NCBI RefSeq assembly: GCF_026230105.1 | Contig: NC_079483.1 | Coordinates: 6,627,312 to 6,691,311, forward strand | Length of the DNA stretch: 64,000 nt | Direction of reading: 5' to 3' | Source of the DNA: Diorhabda sublineata | Lineage: Eukaryota; Arthropoda; Insecta; Coleoptera; Chrysomelidae | Notes under the pieces: model-generated | Told to the model about the DNA's origin: nothing | Seen by the model: the letters and a program-made list of their open reading frames with translations, nothing else | Database searches by the model: none | Part shown: one piece after another, positions 47,011 through 56,800 of the stretch | How the letters are laid out: the number at the start of each line of letters is the position of its first letter | Numbering within the stretch: position 1 is the first letter of the stretch | Made by a program: the position numbers and the translations under genes

Positions 47011-47480
47011 AGTAGAGTCAAAGAATCGAAAAAATAAAATACGTAGTCGAATTATTAATTTTCATTAAAACTAATTTGAATCCGTATATTAAGAAATTTA
47101 CACTAAAATTGCAACTTAAGATGGATATTATTGTTTTTCAATATGTCCTCCATCTGTCAATGTGATTGACCGTCCGGCATTTAGTCTTTTGGAGGAACGT
47201 GGGATGTTGTTAGTGACCGATAAAGCAGTCAGGAATTTACAACAGTATCAAGTCAAAAAAAAAAAATACTAAAACAACTTCATATGCGACTTTTTACGTT
47301 TCATTTTATTTTTGTAACGACCAATGAGGTTTACCACAAGATCAACATCCCCCATATGGAGATTATAATCTTGAATTACACTGGAACAATCAATGTACAA
47401 ATATTTTCCTGTCACATCGATCAATTTTTCGTTTTTGGTAACTTTCCAGAATAAATTAATAAGAATAACACGGAGATTCG
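47011..47480. other. Non-coding spacer
   Basis: Mixed-composition DNA, no gene or repeat recognised. Confidence 0.4.
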
Positions 47481-48075
47481 TTGAATAACTTTGGAAGGAT
47501 AAGAAGGATTTTTATGAGGAGGAGGAGGATTTGTTGGAGAAGGTCCTGATCTAGGAATTTTTTTCCTCTGCAAAGCCCGGGTTGTGGTAGTTGGGTGAAT
47601 GTATTTTCTAGCTTTCCTCGAGGATTTTTGGATCGAAAAACTCGAAAAAAAAAACTTGTAAAAAAACGTTCCTTTTTTGGGTTTTTTCCGATTTTTTCGA
47701 AATTTTTTTATATTTAAAAAGGGGTGAGCGGGTACAGCTACAACTATGATATTCCCAAAAGTAGCCAATTTTTTTGTAGAACCGGTTTATCAAGTTTTAG
47801 GGAAGGTTTTATATGATGAATTTGAAGGAGCCGTGGACAAGTCTGTCGGCAAGGTTAGGTTAGGGGCCCTGATATAGGAATTTTTTCCTCTGCAAAGCCC
47901 GGGTTATGGTAGTTGGGTGAATTTGTATTTTCTAGCTTTCCTCGAGGATTTTTGGCTCGAAAAACTCGAAAAAAAAACTTGTAAAAAAAATCGGCGAAGA
48001 ATGTTTGGAATGGAAATGGGAGGTTAGATTTTATCTGATAAATTTGGGAGAGCCTTCGAGAAGTCTGCTGGTAAG
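47481..48075 (+). repeat. Two direct copies of an exon-like segment
   Basis: 47544-47670 and 47869-47992 are about 90% alike (GCAAAGCCCGGGTT, GTAGTTGGGTGAAT, CTTTCCTCGAGGATTTTTGG), offset about 325 bp. The segments after them are also related: 47800-47860 and 48015-48075 both end CAAGTCTGTCGGCAAGGTTAG or GAAGTCTGCTGGTAAGGTTAG. An ORF from ATG 47746 to 47877 reads MIFPKVANFFVEPVYQVLGK, then VLYDEFEGAVDKSVGK before the GTTAGG. The second copy keeps ILSDKFGRAFEKSAGK before GTTAGT but has an upstream in-frame TAG. Both look like exon ends with 5' splice sites. The protein family is unknown to me. Confidence 0.4.
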
Positions 48076-48435
48076 GTTAGTTTTAGTATCACCAAAAAAA
48101 GGACTTTTCTGAAGTTTGTACTTCAGCGGGAGGTATTTGGTTTTTGGATAAAAGCGAAACCCCCACAGACGTGACTGATGCAATTTCCTGGGGGCCTTTT
48201 GGGGTTTCCATCCTTTTCGGACAACGGGGGTTAGAAGCGGGACGAGAACTTCTACTATTTTTACAGATATGGGAATCTGATTTATGATATTTATCGAGTT
48301 TATGATTCGATGCACTACAAGTGGAACAGAAACCAGGAAACGAATATTTCCTTCAAGATCACATGTTTGTGACTCAAATATCGTTTGACAACTCGTTATG
48401 AGTACGTTCACTATTAAAAATGTCAAATTTGACAT
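48076..48435. other. Open stretch on both strands, unassigned
   Basis: Less AT-rich than the surroundings. The minus strand is open for 134 codons (48031-48435) and the plus strand reads ETPTDVTDAISWGPFGVSIL then FGQRGLEAGRELL over 48150-48260. Neither has a recognised domain. The plus-strand reading lies downstream of the exon-like copies and could be a further exon; I cannot decide between the strands. The last 40 bp (GTACGTTCACTATTAAAAAT) belong to a dispersed repeat also at 35165. Confidence 0.25.
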
Positions 48436-48569
48436 ATTTATATGAATTATATATAATAAAATCTCGACATGTACGTCTGTTCATTGTCTGATATTTCGAA
48501 ACCCTCTTGGACTTTAGATCTTCCCCTTAATTAACAATTGTAGGAATTGATATTTCGTTAAATGCCCTA

Positions 48570-48591
48570 AACTAACCTAACCTAACCTAAG
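48570..48591. repeat. Short CCTAA run
   Basis: Three to four copies of CCTAA, the complement of the insect telomere motif TTAGG. Too short to be a telomere; interstitial trace. Confidence 0.7.
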
Positions 48592-48639
48592 TACACAATT
48601 TTCTTCTGTTTAATGATAAATCAAAAAGTTTTTGTAGTT

Positions 48640-48870
48640 TGATTATACGTCTTCGATGTCTTGGTATCTCTTCATTTGTTAGCTCCAGCTGCATTGCATC
48701 GAATGTCCTGATCTAAGTCGAGTTTCTTTAGAGCTGCATTAGTATTATCGTACACTATCGAACGCCTTTCCTCAGTCAATAAAGCATAGACAACATCTTT
48801 TCTTTGGTCACGGTTTTTCGGTAAATTCTTTGGTGTCTCTGATGAAATTTGATTTCAAATTTTGAATTTA
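48640..48870 (-). pseudogene. Non-LTR reverse transcriptase relic, AFD motif
   Basis: Minus-strand reading in overlapping frames gives D-stop-GKAFDSVRY, then LKKLDLDQDIRCN. This matches the DF.KAFDSV.H........L..LGL...DIR block of non-LTR reverse transcriptases, which carries the first catalytic aspartate. One stop and two frameshifts occur in 70 codons. No other part of the element is adjacent. Confidence 0.5.
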
Positions 48871-49479
48871 GGCTAAACCTAAAGCCGATGCCTTGGAAAT
48901 TTTGTCTTTCCAATGAAATTAGTGTTAAGAAATGATGTATAATTGTTTTAAGAAATCTATTATGGGTAGTGGAAAGCTTAAAGTTTTCAAAAATGTCGTG
49001 AAATCGTTGAAATCTAATCTAGTGGCACAACTGTTTTTGTTAAAGTTAAAAAAATCGAAAATAATTGTACTAAAAAATCACCAGATTTGTATCCTAGTTA
49101 CAATAGAATAAACTAGAGATTGAATTCAATAAAGAAGACGTAAAGACGAGGTTTTGGTGAGGGATAAAAAATACAAAAGGGTGTAATGGAAAGATACCAC
49201 GTCGTGTCAAATTTGAAGTTAAAGTACTGCAGGAAGTAGTTTTGTCTTCAACTAATGGTTCTACATCAACGTATCGAAATATTGCAATAAACAAAAATAT
49301 GAGATGAACCAAACCTTGCTTACTGATCCATCTTCGGATTAAACAGCTATGAAGTGATCTCGTCGAGAATTGTTCCAGAAGTACTTGGTCCAACAAAGGA
49401 AACACGAAAATTTTGGAAAACAGTTTCCCAACGATATTCAACAAGTTCGATATCGATTTCATAATAAGAATCGTCAATT
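48871..49479. other. Unassigned
   Basis: The 127-codon minus-strand ORF (49094-49477) is hydrophobic with no domain; its complement is equally open in pieces. I treat both as chance. Confidence 0.35.
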
Positions 49480-49720
49480 TTCACAACACTTTCTTCTTAA
49501 CCAAATGTCTTTCTTTTCTTTGGTGCTGGTTCTCCCTATGCAGTCTTTGTTTTGATTGTTTTTTTCAATTTTGGGTGTGAAAATTCGATTTTTAATACAT
49601 TGCGAGTGTTCAAACTTGAAACATATGTTGTATAGATTGTATATTTTCTAATACAGTAACTACCGCCATCTCTATATCAGTTCAAGTACTTCTATGATCA
49701 TTCTAGTATCCTGGTACTTT
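49480..49720 (-). mobile_element. Mariner 5' end fragment
   Basis: The block at 49656-49718 (ACCGCCATCTCTATATCAG ... ATTCTAGTATCCTGGTAC) matches 31164-31222 and, less well, 11714-11773, both lying just 5' of mariner relics. The stretch at 49490-49590 (GTTTTGATTGTTTTTTTC, TTTGGGTGTGAA) resembles the mariner DETW.HH region at 30780-30860. No readable transposase frame remains. Confidence 0.5.
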
Positions 49721-50554
49721 ATAAAATGATGAATTGAACTGTACTATTAGTAAATCTTTTGTAAATTTAACACGACCCGTCGCGTCGACTGAATTGTGTG
49801 ATTTAATATTATTGTTCATGGTTTTGAGAGTTGGGTTGGGAAAGATAATGTCGGAATTACGTTTTTGACGGTGACTGTACAAATCAACAGGCTTATTTGA
49901 ATAAATGCATGTTTTGCGGTTTACGTTTCAAGACAATTGAAGACACATAAAATTTTATTACTCGGAATGAAGATACAAAACATGGAACCAGAGAAAATTA
50001 TTTTTGTACGACAATTTTCGTATTTACAACACGAGGTATTCGAGAAATGTCGATTTTCAAAGTTTCCAAGACTCAATTTAAGCTACTAAATTACGCGGAA
50101 AGACAACTAAGACCTTGGTGGTATGAAATTACTATTTATCAAAATCCTGCGGAGGAAAATATTTGAATCCAAAGAAAATATTGAAAATGATAATTTTTCG
50201 ATAAGAGATTGCTTAACATTGGGTTAAAATAAACATTTAAAACCGATTTAAACATAAGACTTAGTTTAAAACATCGTTGGATTTTGAGCTCTTTCTGTTA
50301 TCTTCAGTTTGGGTCAAGAAAATGATATTTTCTTATAATTTGAAAGAAAACTTCATCTCCAAGGACTCAAAGTGCAAACTGCGTTTATTTTTCATCATAC
50401 AAAGGTCATACTAAATTTTAGTACTAAAAACAATCTTTCAAAAAAAATAGTCCAGTTTCAAGTACAAAACCTTCAACGCAATCCCCAAAAGTGCCGAAGA
50501 GTGTTCGAAAATAGTTTTTTCTATATTAAATCGGTTTTGAAAATCCTTTAGACA
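49721..50554. other. Non-coding stretch
   Basis: AT-rich, frames closed; nothing recognised. Confidence 0.5.
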
Positions 50555-50720
50555 TGGATGGCAGATGGTTTAGCCAAAAAAGGGCAACGACGCCATATTA
50601 TAGGACTAGAACCTTACTGTCGCTTCATGAGATGTCCTATCAATAACGAAATGAACGGATGATTGAAGGATCAGATGTATAAACATCACAGATATGAAAG
50701 AATCTAAAAAAAAACGAAAC
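50555..50720 (+). pseudogene. Retrotransposon RNase H relic
   Basis: Plus-strand frame from 50568: MADGLAKKGQRRHIIGLEPY then CRFMRCPINNEMNG-stop-LKD and QMYKHHRYE. NE.AD.LAKKG followed by GPEP.C is the C-terminal RNase H motif of non-LTR retrotransposons (I/R1/Jockey-like groups), including the last conserved aspartate in AD. Only this end is present, with one in-frame stop replacing the usual tryptophan. Confidence 0.55.
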
Positions 50721-50924
50721 AGATATAAAAAAACTTCAAAAACTAAATGAAAATTTGTTTAAAATAGTAAAGATAAATCTAAGCAATATCTGAATCTTCC
50801 TTATTGATTTGACAGTTGACATTTATCAATCCATCGAACTATAACTATATTTTTCGATTGGTAACACGATTTTTGTCTTTTTTCAAACTACGACATCGAG
50901 ACAGGTTTATTGATGTCTTCTTGG

Positions 50925-51190
50925 TACAAAAGTTGGAGAAACTCTTGGCTTAGGAAGTTGTCCGAGTCATTTATTTCTAACATCGTCTACTTTACTTTTA
51001 GTTGAATTTGTAGAAGACTTGACATTAAAGAAATATGGCGGTTGGAAGTCATTAATGGTTGCTGAAGGGTATGTTGATGAATCGGTAACTAATCAAAGGC
51101 TTAAAACGTGTGTTAGTGTTGAAATAAAACCCGAATTAGGATCAAGTACATCAACGGGAGTTGTGGTAACAAAAATATGTATAATATCGA
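50925..51190 (+). pseudogene. Crypton-like tyrosine recombinase C-terminus
   Basis: Plus-strand frame GTKVGETLGLGSCPSHLFLT then SSTLLLVEFVEDLTLKKYGG and WKSLMVAEGYVDESVTNQ, continuing open to about 51190. The H/R-T.A-L....G.D...LK..GGWKS..VAEGY pattern is the C-terminal half of eukaryotic tyrosine recombinases of the Crypton type, with the catalytic tyrosine in AEGYVDES. The conserved arginine that should stand before TS(A)T is lost (LFLTSST instead of FRRTSAT), so the enzyme is dead even where the frame is open. No N-terminal part is seen. Confidence 0.65.
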
Positions 51191-51552
51191 GTTGAGAATC
51201 GTAGTGAACGCATTATATAGAATTTAAATACGTTTTAGATTCAGCTTTATTAATTGACAACATCGACAATGATTAATCAATTGTTATTTGCTTTAAATGC
51301 GAATTGAATTCGTTGCGTATGAATCAATGTCTCCAATAATTTAACAAAGATACCAACTAGGAAAAAAAATTTAATATTTAATTGAATCTAGGTCTCTTAT
51401 TGAATACTAAGGAGTGTTTTTGTTTGTATGCATACTTGAGAATGTGAAGGTGTTGACTACTTTAATGTACAGTAATTATTAATTAAATTATAGAATAAAC
51501 AATATTGAGCAAAAAAAAGTCGCACGTTCGCACTCAAAAGAATCTAGTCTTT
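51191..51552. other. Spacer
   Basis: AT-rich, nothing recognised. Confidence 0.4.
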
Positions 51553-52925
51553 TGTTAGAGCTACCAAATTCGTATTTGGTCAAACACCAGAAGACAACAA
51601 TATTGACAATTTGTAACAAATATTCAACCTCGTTGGTTGATTTGAAACAGTTCTTTTGAACCTCTCTGCTGCTTAAAGATACGATTTGAGTAAATTTGAT
51701 ATGCTAAACGCTTTTCTGTATGGTTAACTCGAAGTTGATTCATGAATCAACCAGCTGGTTTATAAAATGGAAGTGCAAAACCTTTATGAAATGAAGTAGT
51801 CACCTCCCTGGTGGAACCAAAGGTTTCTTTAGTTTATGGTATCTTAAAACATGGTGGCAACTATTGCAGATCGCTGTCTTATCATCAAGAAGTTCCCAAA
51901 AATTGATTGTTGCCATCTATGTTGATGATTGGTTGAGAATAGATGTAAGATAGAACAAAATTGAAAACTTGCACATTACATACGTTTCTTGGAATGCAAA
52001 TAAAAGTCAAAACTGATGATTCCATATTCTTGTACTGAGATTTACACCAAACGCATCTTAAGGATGTTTAACATGATAGATTCAAATCCTGTAAAGACTG
52101 TAAACCCATAAACAAACCTACTTCATCAGACTATGACTACTACTCCTGCCTGTTAGTATAGTTCTGATTGGGAAATCTTAAAAAAGGCTTTACATTATGG
52201 TCTCTTGTACTGTGGAGATGTAGCCTTGGAGTTGATTTGCTTCACTGGTTCCGACCCGACGCTCAAAATCTGGACTTGTGGTGGAGCTGCCGTTAGATGA
52301 GTTGTAAGCAACCAATCGTGGCATTGACCATAACTGAAGCTGAATATGTGGCTGCAAGTGAAGACGCGAAGGAAGTTGTGTGGTTGAGTAGATTACTGAA
52401 CGAAATAACAAGACGAATCTGGAATCTGGAACCCAGAGCTCTAATTCCGGACTAAGCACAAAGAGGTGCGTTTCTAAATCATACGGGAAAAAGTTTTGAA
52501 TGAGCAGATCAAGCTGGAACGCGTTTAAAGTAATCGTCAATCTTGCCGAAGGTGTTGGAGCTATCTACATCGTACTTGGTGAAACACAAGATAACAACAA
52601 TGGACTCTAGCGTTGAGAACGACGTTCTTCTATGTATCGCTTCATAGACAGTTTAAAAAAAATAGCTCGGTTTTTGTTTCCATTGGAATATTCTCCCAAA
52701 CCTTCCAGAAACCTCTAGCAAAAGCCACGTTTCCTTTTATGCAGATCTTCTGTATAATCGCTACCATGCAGGCATAGTCTAGTGTTCTCTGGTAAAGATG
52801 GCTGCTCGGTGGAGTCCAAGGTTAACTGCCTTAAATCTCATTTCACGTTTCTTTGAGCTCTTATTGGACTTGAACACCAGTGATGGTAAAGATGGTAAAC
52901 TTTGGAAACAACAGACTAACTTAAG
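51553..52925 (+). mobile_element. Ty1/copia retrotransposon relic
   Basis: The motif TGTTRGAGCTAYC followed by TTGGTSAAACAC appears at 51553 and 52557, in direct orientation. TGTTGG is a common start of copia LTRs, so these may be the two LTR starts. Between them lies a heavily shortened pol (reverse transcriptase and RNase H). The right-hand LTR continues to about 52925 and resembles the fragment at 29390-29735. Gag, protease and integrase are missing, as is most of the left LTR. Confidence 0.7.
51640..52480 (+). pseudogene. Copia reverse transcriptase-RNase H relic
   Basis: In order, with frame changes: FETVLLNLSAA...YDLSKFD and NAFLYG, then LEVD...INQPAG, matching F.DVKTAFLYG.LEEEIYM.QP.GF. 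Next is QKLIVAIYVDDW (52 kb minus about 100), the catalytic YVDD with both aspartates. HTFLGMQIKV follows, matching the FLGM.I motif. Then GDVALE, GGAAV and IVALTITEAEYVAASEDAKE with VVWLSRLLNEIT (52310-52410), the RNase H TEAEY block. Every motif of the copia C-terminal pol is present in the right order, but there are many stops and an internal loss between the motifs. The 116-codon minus-strand ORF is a shadow. Confidence 0.85.
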
Positions 52926-54044
52926 TTCAGCGCGCTGTTCTCTTCATTTAGTTCAAGTTTACTTTGTTAGTTACTAAGCCGTTAATCATGGCAAATTCAT
53001 ATCAAAGATACTTATAATTATTATATCAAATTCTTGGTGTTTCTTGTTGGATGGTGATCTATAAATCTATTATTATTTGGTTTAGGTCTAAATAAATATC
53101 AATTGAGTTTCTCCCAATCTAAGAACCAGTTGATCGTTGTAAAATTGCTGATTGCTAAAATAGCTGATTCGGTAAGACTAAAAACTTTCTTTATAATGTT
53201 TGCATGACTTTTCTTCGATTTTTGAGATTGTTTTTATACGAGACACGAAATTTTCAATTATCCTATAGACTGCGCCAAATAACAAATCCTGTTGAAAGTT
53301 TGGAATATCAAATTTTGTTAATTTCAGATTTTGATTTAACATTAAAAAAATGATTTTCTATAGAGACATTTTTTGTATATTTTCCCTAAATTCGGTGATA
53401 TAATTTACGTGATTTTTTCTTATATTTCACTTAATTTCTTTCTTTTTTTTACTCCATGAGATTCATTTCGTTTTTTATAATAATTCCACGTAGTGAAAGC
53501 CGTTAAGCTTCAAAATAAATCCCTCTCAATAAATTTTTTTTCACTCAAATATTTTCTCACTTTTTTGTACCATTTATCCAATTTATAAAAAAAAACTTTG
53601 TCGAACTCTCGAGATGTTCTACTGGGATCAAAAATAATATCCGACATCTTCCCTCAAACGTTTATATTTATACCAATAGTGCCACACGCTGTGAGGTGTT
53701 TATATCTATTTGTCACCTCATAAAAGGCCATTTAAGATTTAAATACATTTAAGTGGACCTTCTCGAAGGGTGGACATTGTACTGACCCCTAAGGATATCC
53801 TTGTTATCTTTCGGGGAGGTTTTTTTAGCTATACGATGTATAAAAAAGTGTGAATGATGATTTTTGTAAATGACCTCAATTTTTTTTGATAATTGTAAGC
53901 TAAGTGGGCTATTTGAACCAATTTTATGCTTGGTGGGAATTTTTCGGATTTTAAAAAATAGTATGAGGGTCCTTCTTGCGATATTTACATATTATTTTTA
54001 TATATAATTCATAACTAAGCGTAGAATGAACTTGAACTCAAAAG
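52926..54044. other. Non-coding spacer
   Basis: No gene recognised. 53640-53830 is less AT-rich (GTGCCACACGCTGTGAGGTG, GGACCTTCTCGAAGGGTGGAC) but closed in all frames. Confidence 0.45.
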
Positions 54045-54535
54045 AAATCAGAATCGGCTTCAATGGATGTTAATCGACAATATCTGACAAAAGTATACGC
54101 CAATACACCCAAATATATAAGATTTGATGTCATTAGATCTTAATCCAAGTCAACAGACATCAGAATCGACTTCAATGGATGTTAATCGATAATATCTGAC
54201 AAAAGTAAACGTCAATACACCCAAATATATAAGATTTGATGTGATTCGATCTCAATCGACGTCAAAAGACATCGGCTTTAATGGATGTTAATCGACAATA
54301 TCTGACAAAAGTTAACGCCAATACACCCAAATACATAATATTTGATGTGATTCGATCTCAATCGACGTCAAAAGACATCGGCTTTAATGGATGTTAATCG
54401 ACAATATCTGACAAAATTATACGCCAATACACCCAAATATATAAGATTTGATGTGATTCGATCTCAATCGAAGTCAAAAGAAATCATAATCGGCTTCAAT
54501 GGATGTTAATCGACAATGTCTGACAAAAGTAAACA
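54045..54535 (+). repeat. Satellite array, 112-bp unit, left part
   Basis: About 4.5 units marked by GGATGTTAATCGACAATATC at 54065, 54177, 54282 and onward, period 105-112 bp. Units contain CCAATACACCCAAATATATA and a GAAGTC...GACTTC dyad. The array stops at about 54535 in mid-unit and resumes at 55616 after an inserted block. Confidence 0.93.
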
Positions 54536-54828
54536 ATTCAGCAACCTTTAGGAAAGTATGCGGTGAGTGTTGTCAAAGGAGGAAAAGGCCAACTGGACAT
54601 AGATTTGCCAGGATCTTCTTGGCCCTACTAAGAGGAATCTACACAACTCAGAAGAAGCGATACAACAAACCTTTATGTAGGAGCTGCACATCATTACGAT
54701 CCAGGCGTTTCTGAAGGCGTAGAAAAATTAGGAAATGAACAATTATTTATAAATTAGTCGTTCTTATTACAAAACAGACCTTGTATTCCAATATGTTGAA
54801 AAAAAAAAAAATGTGTAAATTGATATTT
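54536..54828. other. Inserted block beside the mariner, unassigned
   Basis: The 71-codon ORF 54499-54714 begins in the satellite and continues with VCGECCQRRKRPTGH and NKPLCRSC. The C..C and C..C pairs could be a zinc-binding transposase tail, but the match to any family is not convincing. A 13-base A-run at 54798-54810 lies next to the mariner C-terminal end. Confidence 0.3.
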
Positions 54829-55615
54829 TCAATACCGGACGTAAAATCTCACGCTGACCCCAAACGGTTTACAATCAGAATTGAAATAAATACAAGGGTT
54901 ATAATTTGAAGTAAACCTTGAAATTTGATATTTTATTAAGAAAAACCTGTTGTTTCGCGATATTTCAAGAAATGTGATACACCCAATCATATTCCAACTA
55001 CTTCTTAACTTCTCAATTGCAGGCTTGAAGAAGGATTTGTCTTTTGCTTCAAAATATGCTTCAATTTCAATAATTGCTTCTTCATTTGAGCTGAATTTCT
55101 TGACGGCAAGCATTTTTTCAAATCAGCAAATAGCCAGTAGTCACTGGGAGCTAGATCTGGACTATACGGTAGATGAATATTCGTTTAATTTAAACATCAT
55201 TGCCATCGACTTGTAAATCGAAGCATTGGCTTGATGAATCAATAGTTTTGCCTCCAATTGCTCTATGTAGTAATCACTATTGATTATTTTTTCTTTTTGA
55301 AGATACTCTATGAACAATATCCCCAAAATTCTGAAGCCATAACTTTTTCCAGATGACTGTTTTGCCTTTGGACGTGATTCACCAGCAGCAGTCCACTCAG
55401 ATGATGATCTTTTCGATTCCGGAGTGAAGTGATGGATCAAACGTCACAAATCAACGCAGAAAAATCTGAGTTATCACCAATTATATATTATAACCTCAAT
55501 TGGACTACCTGAAGGTTCACTATCATCGGTGTCTGTACCACAACGTTTAAATTCAGCAAAAATATAACAAATGGTACTTTCCGATGGAGCAAAGTTTGGA
55601 TAGCAATTTTGGAGC
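54829..55615 (-). pseudogene. Mariner transposase relic, nearly full length
   Basis: Minus strand from 55615: FAPSESTICYIFAEFKRCGT then DTDDSEPSGSPIEV (second HTH and linker). Next is MIHHFTPESKRSSSEWTAAG followed by ESRPKAK (the DETW.HHFTPESK region; the codons before it are degraded) and FRILGILFIEYLQKEKIINS with DYYIEQLEAKLL. The last part is MLAVKKFSSNEEAIIEIEAY, FEAKDKSFFKPAIEKL (54829-55113). The FWDA block reads FRIL, so the second aspartate is lost, and the segment with the third is deleted or frame-shifted. It belongs to the same broad family as the other mariners here but is the best preserved. It interrupts the 112-bp satellite. Confidence 0.88.
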
Positions 55616-56800
55616 CATTTGATGTGATTTGATCTCAATCGAAGTCAAAAGACATCAAAATCGGATTCAATGGATGTTAATCGACAATATCTGACAAAAG
55701 TAAATGCCAATACACCCAAATATAAAAGATTTGATGTGATTCAACCTCGATCGAAGTTAACAGACCTCAGAATCGACTTCAATGGATGTTAATCGACAAT
55801 ATCTGACAAAAGTAGACGCCAATACACCCAAATATATAAGATTTGATGTGATTTGACTTCGATCGAAAACAACAGACCTCAGAATCGACTTCAATGGATG
55901 TTAATCGACAATATCTGACAAAAGTAAACGCCGATACACCCAAATATATAAGATTTAATGTGATTGAATCTCAATCGAAGTTAAAAGACCTCAGAATCGA
56001 CTTCAATGGATGTTAATCGACAATATCTGACAGAAGTAGACGCCAATACAACCAAATATATAAGATTTGATGTGATTCAATCTCAATCGAAGTCAAAAGA
56101 CATCAGAATCGACTACAATGGATGTTAATCGACAATATCTGACAACAGTAGACGCCAATACACCCAAATATATAAGATTTGATGTGATTTGACCTCGATC
56201 GAAGTCAACAGACATCAGAATCGACTTCAATGGATGTTAATCGACAATATCTGACAAAAGTAAACGCCAATACACCCAAATATATAAGATTTAATGTGAT
56301 TGAATCTCAATCGAAGTTAAAAGACCTCAGAATCGACTTCAATGGATGTTAATCGACAATATCTGACAGAAGTAGACGCCAATACACCCAAATATATAAG
56401 ATTTGATGTGATTCAATCTCAATCGAAGTCAAAAGACATCAGAATCGACTTCAATGGATGTTAATCGACAATATCTGACAACAGTAGACGCCAATACACC
56501 CAAATATATAAGATTTGATGTGATTTGACCTCGATCGAAGTCAACAGACATCAGAATCGACTTCAATGGATGTTAATCGACAATATCTGACAAAAGTAAA
56601 CGCCAATACACCCAAATATATAAGATTTGATGTGATTTAATCTCAATCGAAGTCAAAAGACATCAGAATCGACTTCAATGGATGTTAATTGACAATATCT
56701 GACAAAAGTAGACGCCAATACACCCAAATATATAAGATTTGATGTGATTCAATCTCAATCGAAGTCAAAAGACATCAGAATCGACTTCAATGGATTGCTG
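55616..56800 (+). repeat. Satellite array, 112-bp unit, right part
   Basis: About 10.5 units with GGATGTTAATCGACAATATC at 112-bp steps, ending abruptly at CTTCAATGGATTGCTGAGC (56800). Variants alternate in pairs (ATTCAATCTCAATCG versus ATTTGACCTCGATCG; GACAGAAG, GACAACAG, GACAAAAG). Similar variant pairs recur near 56000/56325 and 56110/56445, suggesting a higher-order unit of about three monomers (about 335 bp). Confidence 0.95.

Noticed and set aside
48031..48435. 134-codon minus-strand ORF as a gene
   Set aside because: It overlaps a dispersed repeat at its start and the exon-like copy at its end; the plus strand is equally protein-like, so no strand can be chosen.
49094..49477. 127-codon minus-strand ORF
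   Set aside because: No domain, hydrophobic AT-driven composition, and no upstream or downstream gene structure.
52190..52540. 116-codon minus-strand ORF
   Set aside because: Exact shadow of the copia RNase H region, which is recognisable on the plus strand.
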